IMG/VR virus record: IMGVR_UViG_3300042154_002182
Span: 1 to 40,463 of that record
Source: a virus
Reading direction: 5' to 3' (one strand)
Length of the DNA stretch: 40,463 nt
Shown piece after piece: positions 1 through 7,762 of this stretch (position 1 is the first letter of the stretch; each line of letters begins with the position of its first letter). The translations under genes were made by a program, and so were the position numbers. Below the pieces are notes generated by a model. That model made no database searches, was not told the DNA's origin, and saw nothing but the letters and a program-made list of their open reading frames with translations.

Positions 1-56
1 TTCATACCCTTCCATTCTATTTCCGATAATATGGTTTTTAATTTAGATGAGCTCAT
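1..56 (-). CDS. Partial CDS, N-terminus only, unknown function
   Basis: The first 18 codons of a gene that runs off the left edge. The stop of the upstream 395-aa gene overlaps this start in a TAATG junction (bases 58-54), the translational-coupling arrangement used elsewhere in the window. The visible peptide begins MSSSKLKTILSEIEW. That is too short to assign a family. The tight coupling suggests it belongs to the same unit as the 395-aa gene. Confidence 0.6.
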   Translation of the reverse strand, partial: MSSSKLKTILSEIEWKGM

Positions 57-1243
57 TACTTTAATAATTTAAATGCCATTGATTGCATACCCATTAATCC
101 AGTACTTACGAATTTATCTTTGTTTGATTGTTGCTTAAGTGCATCATATACTTTAGTTATTGCTGATGCTGAGTACAAATCAACTCTTACTTTTTTACCA
201 CTCTTTGGGTCTACTAAAACTTTATTTGAACTAGTCTTAACTATATCCTTTAATTGGGTTATAATAGTTGGTTCGGTGTTTTCTGTTAACTTAGAACCAC
301 CACACCCACAACCACAACCACATCCGGCTCCTTCATTTACAGAACTACCACCAATCAATTCATTATATGAACTCATATCGATTGTACCCTTTTCCTTTGT
401 AAGCTTAATAGCTCTTTCAGCAAAATCATGCAAATCCATATCAGTTTTAGCATCTTCTCTTGCAAATTCCAATGTTCTAATAAACAATGGTATATCCATA
501 GTGATTGTATCAATTACATCACCTACTTCAGTTAACCCTTGCTCTTTGTTTTTCATATCAGCGAATGCTTGAGCTTCAGGTTGTGTTTCAAATCCCTTTA
601 CTCTAATATCACCTTCCCATACAGCCCATTTTTCAATTGGGTCTTTACAAGGTTTTACAACGTATTTATCGGATGGGTCTCCGCTATGGTCTTCGTTATT
701 TATTTTCTTACCAGCTTTAACTGCATCTTTATGTGCATCAGAATTACCATGTGCAGGTTTCTCACCTCTCGCTCTTTTAGCTCGGATGTTTGCCCAAAGA
801 CCAGGTTTTTCTTCGTTTATTGATTCAAATTTCAATCCAAATCCAGTAGCCTCATCTCTTAACTCATCCCAATCACGACCACCATTACTTCTAATATAAT
901 CAACTGCACCTTTAAAATTAGAAAATCCTAATTTCTTTAGTATTTTGTTATTACGATACAACGCTCTTAAAAAATCTCTAACACCAGCTGATGATAAAGA
1001 AATTTCATTAATCATTTCTTCAACAGTTTGAGGAAGTGCATCTGCCACTCTTTCCAATTCATCAGATTCAGTACCTTCACTAACTGATTTATAGGTATCT
1101 TCCAACCATTTCATCGCATCTCTATTTTTAGGGAAGTCTTTGAATTCTTTGTAAAATTCCTTAACGAATTCTTTAAATGATGATGCCTCTTTAGCCATCA
1201 AATCTACATCACTCATCGAACCCTCTTTTATTGATTTTTTCAT
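56..1243 (-). CDS. Conserved T4-type phage protein with Cys-Gly repeat, unknown function
   Basis: A 395-aa, mostly soluble, charged protein with no membrane segment or signal peptide. A central basic stretch (GLWANIRAKRARGEKPAHG, about residues 150-168) resembles a motif I recall in uncharacterised proteins of large marine T4-type phages. Near residue 310 lies an alternating Cys-Gly run (CGCGCGCGG) that could bind metal or form disulfides. The last 65 residues (SASAITKVYDALKQQ region) look like a separate small helical domain. It precedes the left-edge gene with a 1-nt overlap and follows the 93-aa gene by 6 nt. A virion or virion-assembly role is possible from its position near the lysis-type genes, but this is inference. 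Start ATG at 1243; a second Met ten codons later (MSDVDL) is an alternative. Confidence 0.7.
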   Translation of the reverse strand: MKKSIKEGSMSDVDLMAKEASSFKEFVKEFYKEFKDFPKNRDAMKWLEDTYKSVSEGTESDELERVADALPQTVEEMINEISLSSAGVRDFLRALYRNNKILKKLGFSNFKGAVDYIRSNGGRDWDELRDEATGFGLKFESINEEKPGLWANIRAKRARGEKPAHGNSDAHKDAVKAGKKINNEDHSGDPSDKYVVKPCKDPIEKWAVWEGDIRVKGFETQPEAQAFADMKNKEQGLTEVGDVIDTITMDIPLFIRTLEFAREDAKTDMDLHDFAERAIKLTKEKGTIDMSSYNELIGGSSVNEGAGCGCGCGCGGSKLTENTEPTIITQLKDIVKTSSNKVLVDPKSGKKVRVDLYSASAITKVYDALKQQSNKDKFVSTGLMGMQSMAFKLLK

Positions 1244-1249
1244 AATCTT

Positions 1250-1531
1250 CTATAATTTCTTTAATAAGCTGTACATATCTATTTTAAACCCATATCCAGC
1301 ACCTTTATAATCAAAATCAATATCAATTGGTAATTTTAATTTTGATTCCAAATAACTTTGTAATGCCTTTGGAATAACTAATGCTTCATTTGAATCAGAT
1401 ATTATATTTTGTAAAACATCCAAATCTTTTGAAGTTTTTGCAATACAAGCAATCCCACCATCTTTAATGTTGGGATGTACACCAAATTCAGCTGAATATG
1501 TATTACCTTTTAGTTTAAAGTTTAATTTCAT
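1250..1531 (-). CDS. Hypothetical protein, 93 aa
   Basis: A small acidic-basic mixed protein without cysteine clusters, membrane segments or a recognisable motif. The pattern (short beta-like N-terminus MKLNFKLKGNTYSAEFG, middle helix, C-terminal GYGFKIDMYSLLKKL) looks like a compact alpha/beta fold. It stands 6 nt upstream of the 395-aa gene, so the two are probably co-transcribed. A candidate phage-type promoter motif (TATATTTATA on the coding strand) lies about 20 nt before the ATG. I do not recognise the family. Confidence 0.65.
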   Translation of the reverse strand: MKLNFKLKGNTYSAEFGVHPNIKDGGIACIAKTSKDLDVLQNIISDSNEALVIPKALQSYLESKLKLPIDIDFDYKGAGYGFKIDMYSLLKKL

Positions 1532-1550
1532 AGTTGTACTTTGTTATTCT

Positions 1551-1562
1551 TATAAATATATC
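1551..1562 (-). promoter_or_regulatory. Candidate AT-rich phage promoter motif (GATATATTTATA)
   Basis: The coding strand reads GATATATTTATA about 20 nt before the 93-aa gene. The same RATATTTAT core occurs in the gaps before the 186-aa gene, the holin-like gene and the gp32 gene. There is no Bacteroidota-type -33/-7 pair here. It may be a second, phage-specific (late) promoter class, but the orientation is not proven. Confidence 0.3.
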
Positions 1563-1565
1563 TTT

Positions 1566-2096
1566 TTAATGTTTTATATGTTGTACTCTCCATCTAACAT
1601 CCTTACCTCTTAACATTGCTTTGGTTGCCTCTACATTCTTTTCAGAATCATCCGCAAAGTAAACATCATCATAACCTTCGTTATCGATTTTATCTTCTAT
1701 CCAATCTGCTTTATCTTTCGGGTTGTTAGATGCTAATGCAACTACAAATATTTTATTAGAATTAATACCAATATCCTTTAGATATTGTTTAATAGGTTGA
1801 TATGCTGCTCTTGCAGTTAGGATGTAAACACCATCTCCACCACTACTACCCATTACTCTACGAAGTACATTCGTAATCTTTTTTATTTCTTGAGGATTCT
1901 GAACTTTTTGAAAATCAGAAAAATCAAATTCATCACCAGGTTTTTCATTATAAACAGCGTATTGACCTGGAGTTAATTTTGATTTTTTTCCATTAGAATG
2001 CGTTATGTATATAAATGATGTTGTTTTTACTAATGTATCATCAAAATCAAATATTCTTAACTTCTTAGATTCCACTAATAAACTCCTTGCTATCAT
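1566..2096 (-). CDS. HAD-superfamily phosphatase (polynucleotide 3'-phosphatase-like)
   Basis: A 176-aa single-domain HAD protein. Motif I is LRIFDFDDTLVKT (nucleophile and acid Asp pair in DFDDT), motif II is YILTAR, a Lys lies in the NPKDKADW region and motif IV is YFADDSEKN. This motif set resembles the 3'-phosphatase half of T4 polynucleotide kinase and short phage HAD phosphatases, so end-healing of nucleic acids is a reasonable but unproven role. No kinase P-loop is present. The frame stays open upstream to a TTG at 2132 and an ATG at 2120, but both lie inside or at the transcription start of the promoter at 2122-2153. The ATG at 2096 (MIARSLLVES) is therefore chosen. Confidence 0.75.
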   Translation of the reverse strand: MIARSLLVESKKLRIFDFDDTLVKTTSFIYITHSNGKKSKLTPGQYAVYNEKPGDEFDFSDFQKVQNPQEIKKITNVLRRVMGSSGGDGVYILTARAAYQPIKQYLKDIGINSNKIFVVALASNNPKDKADWIEDKIDNEGYDDVYFADDSEKNVEATKAMLRGKDVRWRVQHIKH

Positions 2097-2121
2097 ATTT
2101 TCTTGTTTGATTGTTAACATA

Positions 2122-2153
2122 CAAATATACAATTTTTTTCTGATATATCCTAA
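2122..2153 (-). promoter_or_regulatory. Bacteroidota-type promoter for the HAD phosphatase gene
   Basis: On the coding strand TTAG (2153-2150), a 20-bp spacer and TATATTTG (2129-2122). The -7 box is perfect. The -33 box has the TTAG variant also seen at two other promoters here. Transcription would start near 2116, leaving a 5' UTR of about 20 nt. Confidence 0.65.
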
Positions 2154-2157
2154 TAAA

Positions 2158-2475
2158 TTAGGAGCTTTGTTTCAGAAATTGAGTATTTAATTCTAACAAT
2201 TTTTTATTTTCCATTTCAAGATATTGAACTTTAATAGTTAATTCTGCCAAATCTCTAGTAAGATTTAGTATCTTATCCCTAAGTTCATCTTTTTCTTGAC
2301 TACTTCTTTCTAACAATTGTTCCAATCTATCAATTCTCTTAGAGCAATCATGTTTAATAAATTCATCTTCCTTTTCCTGTCTTTCGGCTTTTTTCTCATA
2401 AAACCTCCAAGCTCCAGCTGAACCTAATACTGTTATTAGTGTTATTATTACTGCGTAAATTGATTCTGATTGCAT
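2158..2475 (-). CDS. Membrane-anchored coiled-coil protein, possible spanin-like lysis protein
   Basis: 105 aa. A short N-terminus is followed by one hydrophobic helix (about residues 7-24, IYAVIITLITVLGSAGAW). Then comes a long charged heptad-rich coiled coil to the C-terminus (KKAERQEKEDEF through LEMENKKLLELN). This N-in, C-out topology with a periplasmic coiled coil is that of inner-membrane spanins (Rz type). The holin-like gene lies about 660 nt upstream in the same direction. A structural or membrane-tethering role is also possible. No separate outer-membrane spanin lipoprotein was seen. Confidence 0.6.
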   Translation of the reverse strand: MQSESIYAVIITLITVLGSAGAWRFYEKKAERQEKEDEFIKHDCSKRIDRLEQLLERSSQEKDELRDKILNLTRDLAELTIKVQYLEMENKKLLELNTQFLKQSS

Positions 2476-2487
2476 TGTTAGTTATTT

Positions 2488-3048
2488 TTAATTATTTTTT
2501 TCTAATTCTGACCTTAAGTAGTGTTTAGCCGCAATCATATCTTCTTTAGCATTAACTATCTTAGCTTGCCACCAATGTGGAAAATCAACTTCTTCACCAG
2601 TACTATCAAACTGAGCCAACATCTCACCTAATTCTTCAGCATATCTTTCGATAATACTTAAATCAGCTCTTAACATACCCGGTTCATCATCCTGATGACC
2701 TAAATCCGTATCTTCGGAAACTACCAATTCATCATCTTTACCTAAATCCTTTATGTATCTTTCCTCCATATCATACAAATCGATAAGATTTTTGTGTAGT
2801 GCATTTATTTTTTTGGTGATGTCTAAAATTGGTTTAACCAATGTATTTCTTTTATTTACATCCGTTTCACTATTAACTTTAGCAGCATATGCTCCACCAA
2901 ATTTTTGTTTTCTTTCTGCAGTTAATTTTTCTATTTGTTTCTTAACTGCTTCAATTTTTAGAAATAATTTAGGAATACCCTCACTCATTAATTTTGATGC
3001 GGTTCTTTTCCCATAATTCTCTACAATGTATTTTTCAACTGATTTCAT
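2488..3048 (-). CDS. Conserved T4-type phage hypothetical protein, coiled-coil N-half
   Basis: 186 aa. The N-terminal half (about 20-95) is helical and lysine-rich, probably coiled coil. The C-terminal half carries a conserved block, GHQDDEPGMLRADL (about 117-130) and VDFPHWWQAKIVNAK (about 154-168), ending in a helix with AAKHYLRSEL. I recall very similar blocks in uncharacterised proteins of marine T4-type phages, which suggests a conserved myovirus function, but none is established. It is 12 nt upstream of the spanin-like gene. A terminator separates it from the holin-like gene, so it probably has its own promoter. Confidence 0.7.
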   Translation of the reverse strand: MKSVEKYIVENYGKRTASKLMSEGIPKLFLKIEAVKKQIEKLTAERKQKFGGAYAAKVNSETDVNKRNTLVKPILDITKKINALHKNLIDLYDMEERYIKDLGKDDELVVSEDTDLGHQDDEPGMLRADLSIIERYAEELGEMLAQFDSTGEEVDFPHWWQAKIVNAKEDMIAAKHYLRSELEKNN

Positions 3049-3074
3049 ACTTTAATCCTTTTTATATCATTTAC

Positions 3075-3084
3075 AATAAATATA
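3075..3084 (-). promoter_or_regulatory. Candidate AT-rich phage promoter motif (TATATTTATT)
   Basis: The coding strand reads TATATTTATT about 27 nt before the 186-aa gene and just downstream of a rho-independent terminator. It shares the ATATTTAT core with sites at 1551, 3422 and 39546. Without another promoter in the gap it is the best candidate for re-initiating transcription after the terminator. Confidence 0.3.
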
Positions 3085-3104
3085 AAGATATTTTTATTTA
3101 ACAA

Positions 3105-3131
3105 TAAAAGCCCCCCAATTGGGAGGCTTTA
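3105..3131 (-). terminator. Rho-independent terminator after the holin-like gene
   Basis: Coding-strand sequence AAAGCCTCCC, loop AATT, GGGGGGCTTT, then further T. The 10-bp stem has a single G-T wobble and ends in a T tract. It begins 6 nt after the stop codon of the 77-aa membrane protein. Confidence 0.9.
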
Positions 3132-3136
3132 TGTTA

Positions 3137-3370
3137 TTACTCTTCTCTCTTTCCAGCAAACTTTTGTAATCCATCGATTCCAAATGAACCCAACGTAATT
3201 ATTACGAATGAATTATAAATGAATTCTTGAACCATTAAGTCTTTTCCTAAAAATCCAGTTACGATATCAGCTAATGCGAATATTACCATTACTGCGAATG
3301 ATGCAAATCCTACTACATTTTTTTCGTTAATTTCGTTACTGTCTTTAAACATGTCTTTGATAAATCCCAT
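3137..3370 (-). CDS. Small two-helix membrane protein, probable holin
   Basis: 77 aa with two hydrophobic segments: about residues 20-41 (VVGFASFAVMVIFALADIVTGF) and 50-66 (FIYNSFVIITLGSFGIDG). Charged N- and C-termini are consistent with a class II-type holin or other small phage membrane protein. It is followed at once by a strong terminator and preceded by a 71-nt gap with the TTTGATATTTATA motif. A short transcript for this one gene is therefore likely. The family is not recognised with certainty. Holin function is inferred from size, topology and the nearby spanin-like gene. Confidence 0.65.
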   Translation of the reverse strand: MGFIKDMFKDSNEINEKNVVGFASFAVMVIFALADIVTGFLGKDLMVQEFIYNSFVIITLGSFGIDGLQKFAGKREE

Positions 3371-3421
3371 AATTTTGTTTCTTAATTAGATTTAATGTAA
3401 CCAATTCTGAAACGTATTTGG

Positions 3422-3434
3422 TATAAATATCAAA
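3422..3434 (-). promoter_or_regulatory. Candidate phage promoter motif TTTGATATTTATA
   Basis: A 13-mer on the coding strand, about 52 nt before the holin-like ATG, identical to the one before the gp32 gene (39558-39546). No Bacteroidota -33/-7 pair is present in this gap. Possibly a middle or late promoter used by a phage-encoded sigma factor. Confidence 0.4.
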
Positions 3435-3441
3435 TTAATGA

Positions 3442-4326
3442 TTAAGTGATACTTTTTTGTTTTAATCTTTCTACAAATGCCACCAATTCATCTCTACCAA
3501 TTGCTTCTGCGTTTTTGTAAAATTCAGATTTTTTGTCAATAGTTTTAATTTTACCATCAAATGATGGAACTCTATTTATATAATCTTCTGTAATGTATAA
3601 TCCATCTAAAACGTATTGATTCACTACATAACCAGCTTCTAATGCTATTCTACCAGCTGTCATACCATAAGTATCTTCGGGTCCATAACCACCAAATGAT
3701 TCAGGTATTCCAACAAACTGCCAAAATGATTTAGAATATAGAGTATGCATACCACATCCAAATTTAATATATGGTAACTTCTTAAGTTGCATATTAGTTG
3801 GAGTTTGTGTAAATGCACCTAACATAGTTTCTTCACTAAATGCTTCGGCATTTTTCATTGAATCACTTACTAAACCATCCCAACTCATATCCCACCACTT
3901 TGGAATTGATGGTGAAAGTATATACATACCCTCCAATCTTTCTGCTGCTTGTAATTGGTATATTAACTGATGTTCATGCATCACAATATCCGTATCACAA
4001 AATATAAATTGGTCAAAGTAATCAATTTTAATAGATTCTCTCTTTTGTTGAGTTGTACCCCACATAGATTCATCTAATATAATTTGATTTATATTTTTCA
4101 ATTCTTTATATTGAAACTGAGCATTGAAGATATTCATAAAGTAATCTTGCTTTAACTCACTATTTTCCCAATCCGTAAGTTTTGGGTTTAAATTCAAAGT
4201 TGCTTTTATAGTAACATCATATTCTCTACAATACGATAATGCTTTTCTATATTGTTCCATAAACCTTTGAAACATTTCTATTTCAGATGGCATTATATGG
4301 ATACATACTAATGTCTTTTTTTTCAT
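3442..4326 (-). CDS. GT-A-type glycosyltransferase-like protein
   Basis: 294 aa. The protein has a putative metal/nucleotide-sugar motif CDTDIVM (DTD, about residues 110-116) after the segment FDQFIF. A C-terminal FGGYGPEDTYG block (about 215-225) matches the ED acceptor/catalytic motif of GT2-like enzymes. No membrane segment is present, so it would act in the cytoplasm. It is the last gene of the sugar island. Its start ATG shares one base with the stop of the preceding GT2 gene (TAATG-type junction), implying coupled translation. Donor and acceptor cannot be read from the sequence. Confidence 0.7.
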   Translation of the reverse strand: MKKKTLVCIHIMPSEIEMFQRFMEQYRKALSYCREYDVTIKATLNLNPKLTDWENSELKQDYFMNIFNAQFQYKELKNINQIILDESMWGTTQQKRESIKIDYFDQFIFCDTDIVMHEHQLIYQLQAAERLEGMYILSPSIPKWWDMSWDGLVSDSMKNAEAFSEETMLGAFTQTPTNMQLKKLPYIKFGCGMHTLYSKSFWQFVGIPESFGGYGPEDTYGMTAGRIALEAGYVVNQYVLDGLYITEDYINRVPSFDGKIKTIDKKSEFYKNAEAIGRDELVAFVERLKQKSIT

Positions 4327-5564
4327 TAAAATACGTTTTTAAAGTGAGGTTTAATCATGTCAATTGTATTTAAAGATAAAATACTTATTTCAAATATATC
4401 CCAATTGAATGTACCCAATTGCCCAGTTTGTTCAATAATAAATGGTAATTTTTTAATAAATTCAGTAAAATGTTGATTAGTTAATTTACTAGCATCAAAT
4501 TTAATGTGTACATTATTTTTAACATCATTACCAATTGAATGAACTTTATCGGATATTATATATTCCGATTTAGAATCTTCATTCATAATATATGAGTTAA
4601 ATTCACAATCTACATAGATATCATCACACCAGGGTTCTAATATTGAAAGTAGTTGTGGTCTACAATTTTCAATTATAAATGATGTTGAATATCTTTTAGG
4701 AACTATTGGCATCATATTATCATCATGTAAAACATCAGTATGCCACTTTCTCCACCACTCTCTAAATTTGGTTGCTCTTAGTTGTAAATATTCTTCAGAG
4801 TCTTTTGGTTTGAACCATATTGTACCATCTGGTAGTGGTATCTCTTTTTCTATTTCGATACCATCTTTAAATCTACTACCTCTACAAGTCATATGATATA
4901 CAAATGCATCTCTACTCTGAATTAATTGGTACCCATTCAAATGGAACCTATTAAATATATCAGAATCTTCCAACTCCATAGGTGCAAATAATTTATCATG
5001 CCCACCAATAGATACAAAATCTTCTTTATATAACATCCAAGGTGCAAAGATACCATTAGTAACTTTACCCTCATTTAGATACTCAGCTTCATATACAAAT
5101 TTTAAGAAATTGGATTTGGCATCAGTAAACTCATCCACATCCATTCCAAAATTCTTAACATATTTTTCAGGACCAGGTGGATGCAATGGTGGTTCGATTC
5201 TAGTGGCTGAAACTACACTCATTGGTTTAAGGTGTTTCAACATATTCCCAACATAGTTTGGTGTTACAATCATATCTGAATGTAATATTGTTACGATTGG
5301 TGTTCTAGCTAATTGAATACCTATATCGTATAAAACAGTATGCCCAACTCTATCTTTTCCACCATTTCTATAAGTTAAAATATGATTCTTATCCGAACCA
5401 TATTTTTCAATCCATTCCCAACTATCATCAGTTGATGCATCATCCATTATCACAATATCATGCCCATCACCATAATGTTCTTCAATTGATGAAACGGCTT
5501 GTTGTAAAAATCTTAAATTATTCCTACAAGGTATAATAAAGGTAACTCTTTGATAATTTGTCAT
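4326..5564 (-). CDS. Family 2 glycosyltransferase with C-terminal extension
   Basis: 412 aa. The N-terminal GT-A domain (about 5-230) shows VTFIIPCRNN at the start, IVIMDDASTDDSW (UDP-binding Asp, about 37-49), LHSDMIV in the DxD position (about 94-100) and an ELEDSDIFNR acceptor/ED motif (about 197-206). Residues about 280-412 form a second region without a recognised family, perhaps a further GT-like or substrate-binding domain. It is cytosolic with no transmembrane helices, unlike many polysaccharide GT2 enzymes. It overlaps the next gene by one base and lies 10 nt after the 275-aa gene, within one long operon. Confidence 0.82.
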   Translation of the reverse strand: MTNYQRVTFIIPCRNNLRFLQQAVSSIEEHYGDGHDIVIMDDASTDDSWEWIEKYGSDKNHILTYRNGGKDRVGHTVLYDIGIQLARTPIVTILHSDMIVTPNYVGNMLKHLKPMSVVSATRIEPPLHPPGPEKYVKNFGMDVDEFTDAKSNFLKFVYEAEYLNEGKVTNGIFAPWMLYKEDFVSIGGHDKLFAPMELEDSDIFNRFHLNGYQLIQSRDAFVYHMTCRGSRFKDGIEIEKEIPLPDGTIWFKPKDSEEYLQLRATKFREWWRKWHTDVLHDDNMMPIVPKRYSTSFIIENCRPQLLSILEPWCDDIYVDCEFNSYIMNEDSKSEYIISDKVHSIGNDVKNNVHIKFDASKLTNQHFTEFIKKLPFIIEQTGQLGTFNWDIFEISILSLNTIDMIKPHFKNVF

Positions 5565-5574
5565 TATTATTTTT

Positions 5575-6402
5575 TTATTTATCTATATATCCAGCATTAT
5601 CCGAATGTACTATTAATTTTATATTATCATACTTTTTATGGTTTACACCATTTACAGACCAATACGATTGAAATTCATTACTAACAATATCCTTTTGTTC
5701 TTGTGTTAATCTAAAATCCTCAACTGCTGAAATTTCGGATTTAAATGGTAATTCAATATGTTTGATTTTAAAATTTTTAAAACAAACTAACCATATTATA
5801 TAAACCAAATAATCAAATGCATAATATTCTGATTGTAATGTATTTAAATTTTCAGATGATTTATACCAATCATAGAAATCTATAAACAATTCTTTTTTAT
5901 AAACAGGTATTTCACTAAACCACCAATATAGAGAATAATTTTTAGTTTGATTTATTAATATTTCATTAGTATCCAATCCCATATATCCTGCTGCTAACTT
6001 TATTATATTACCTCCAATTTCAGATTCGTTAGCCTTTACATAATCATATGATGCAATATTTTCATATATGGTATCTAAGTTACAATTTTTAACAAATTCA
6101 GATTCACAATCATATACACCAACATAATCATAATCGTTAATTATAGATTGTAATGCAAACATTTTTTTAACATTAACAATACTTTTTTTATCTCTCAATG
6201 ATTCATCCAATATTAATGGTTTATAATTATCCATATATTTGTATTCGGATTTCCAATTAAAATCAAACATTTCATTTTCATTTGTAAAAATAAAATATAA
6301 GTCATGTGGTTTCTCTACATATTTTATATAGGATTCCAATAAATTAAATGCATGATGAAATTTAGGATTATGAGTTGTTATTATAGTAGCTGTTTTAATC
6401 AT
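5575..6402 (-). CDS. Putative glycosyltransferase-like protein
   Basis: 275 aa, rich in Tyr, Asn and Ile, with lower GC than neighbouring genes. The opening TATIITTHNPKFHHAFNLL resembles a GT-A first strand. DYVGVYDCESEFVKNC (about 96-111) places acidic residues where the DxD motif sits in GT-A enzymes. The family is not securely recognised. It overlaps the HAD/nucleotidyltransferase gene by 8 nt, so the two are coupled. Its job in the sugar island is inferred from context. Confidence 0.55.
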   Translation of the reverse strand: MIKTATIITTHNPKFHHAFNLLESYIKYVEKPHDLYFIFTNENEMFDFNWKSEYKYMDNYKPLILDESLRDKKSIVNVKKMFALQSIINDYDYVGVYDCESEFVKNCNLDTIYENIASYDYVKANESEIGGNIIKLAAGYMGLDTNEILINQTKNYSLYWWFSEIPVYKKELFIDFYDWYKSSENLNTLQSEYYAFDYLVYIIWLVCFKNFKIKHIELPFKSEISAVEDFRLTQEQKDIVSNEFQSYWSVNGVNHKKYDNIKLIVHSDNAGYIDK

Positions 6403-7762
6403 TTTTATAATTTTCTAAATAATATTTTAAATCCTCAGGGGTTCCCAATCCCCACATTTTAGGTACATCGAATGTTCTAACCTTTAATCCAGCTTTAATT
6501 GCGTTGTTATAAACAGGACAAACATAGAATTCTCCATTCACTCTAATATCTTGCTCAATCATCTCTTCAGCGTATTTCACAAAATCCGAACCATGTTTCC
6601 AATAATAAAAACCAATTGTTGCCAAATCAGATATTGGGTTTTTCTCTTGTACTTCGGTTACAAATCCATCATCATCTAACTTAGCAAAACTCCATTTTGG
6701 GTGAGTTGCTTTAAATGTTGGTATTCCACCATCACAATCGTTCTCATTCATTTTGTAAAAGAATTCGTTTGAATCCCATTCTACAAATTGGTCTGAATTT
6801 GCAAAGAAAAGTGGTGCCTCTGAATCAATAAATTCTTTAGCCAATAATGCCGTACAAGCAGCTCCTTCGGTTAATGTATCTACTTCTACTACTTTACAAC
6901 CAGGTGTAATTAAATTTAGTAAGGTATCTAAGTTATATTGCTCTCTATGTGCTTTCTGAACTACATATATGTAATTTGCATCTATGTTCAAATTTTCTAC
7001 CACAACTTGAATCATTGGTTTACCCTCTACATCAATTAGTGGTTTTGGGAATGTATAACCAGCAGTTTGGAATCTACTTCCAGCACCAGCCATTGGAATT
7101 AATACATTCAACTTTTTATCTACCCATTTAGGTGTTGTTTCTATTTTACCCATTTGTATTTCAGTTAATTTTTTAAATATGTTCGTATAGGTTACTTCTT
7201 GTGGATTTCTAACTCTCAAAATATGAGATTTGGAACGAGATGCCGCAAGTAACCCATAAGGTGAATCCTCTACAATTAGAGTTTCTTCTGGTAAACAACT
7301 CATCATTGAAATTGCTTTCCAATACATCTCAGGGTGTGGTTTAGAATTCTTAACATCTTCATTTGAGATAATTAAATCCATAAACTCCATTATTCCCAAT
7401 TTTGAAAGTACAGTCAAAACTGTCTTTCTGATTGAATTAGAACAAACTGCTAATTTGTATCCATCTTCAGAAAGTGCATTCATTACCGATTGTAGAGTTT
7501 GATTTGGTTTCAACTCTTTTAACATCTGTAATGTGTACTTTTGTTTTTTATCCCATACTTGTTTATGTAATTCAGTTGGTAATCCCTTTTGTTCACTCAA
7601 CATATTCAACTTTTGGTTTGTTTTCAAACCATCATAAGTTGAAAGGTGTTCAGCCCAACTTATTTCATATTCAGGTCCTAATGCATTATTTAGTGCATCA
7701 AAGTGGATATTCTTAGCTTCTACTAAAACTCCATCTAAATCAAATACTATTAATTTTATCAT
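6395..7762 (-). CDS. Bifunctional HAD hydrolase / sugar-1-phosphate nucleotidyltransferase
   Basis: 455 aa in two domains. Residues 1 to about 185 form a beta-phosphoglucomutase-like HAD domain: FDLDGVL (D8, D10), VCSNSIRK, the KPHPEMY Lys motif and VEDSPYG. Residues about 219-455 form a nucleotidyltransferase: PMAGAGSRF with FPKPLIDV (about 223-244), EGAACTALLA, FANSDQF in the metal-binding strand, and GEFYVCPVYNNA near the end. The pair could make or remodel a sugar phosphate and then activate it as an NDP-sugar for the transferases around it. Such fusions are rare in phages but occur in polysaccharide loci. Substrate and nucleotide are not determinable here. Confidence 0.85.
   Translation of the reverse strand: MIKLIVFDLDGVLVEAKNIHFDALNNALGPEYEISWAEHLSTYDGLKTNQKLNMLSEQKGLPTELHKQVWDKKQKYTLQMLKELKPNQTLQSVMNALSEDGYKLAVCSNSIRKTVLTVLSKLGIMEFMDLIISNEDVKNSKPHPEMYWKAISMMSCLPEETLIVEDSPYGLLAASRSKSHILRVRNPQEVTYTNIFKKLTEIQMGKIETTPKWVDKKLNVLIPMAGAGSRFQTAGYTFPKPLIDVEGKPMIQVVVENLNIDANYIYVVQKAHREQYNLDTLLNLITPGCKVVEVDTLTEGAACTALLAKEFIDSEAPLFFANSDQFVEWDSNEFFYKMNENDCDGGIPTFKATHPKWSFAKLDDDGFVTEVQEKNPISDLATIGFYYWKHGSDFVKYAEEMIEQDIRVNGEFYVCPVYNNAIKAGLKVRTFDVPKMWGLGTPEDLKYYLENYKND

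Noticed and set aside
299-325. CA-rich short tandem repeat
   Set aside because: It encodes the Cys-Gly run of the 395-aa protein and is explained by the coding sequence.
2097-2132. Upstream starts (TTG 2132, ATG 2120) for the HAD phosphatase
   Set aside because: Both fall in or at the promoter -7 region; the ATG at 2096 follows the predicted transcription start.
3422-3429. T4 late promoter TATAAATA on the plus strand
   Set aside because: It would point away from all genes. The minus-strand reading as a separate motif is kept as a weak candidate instead.
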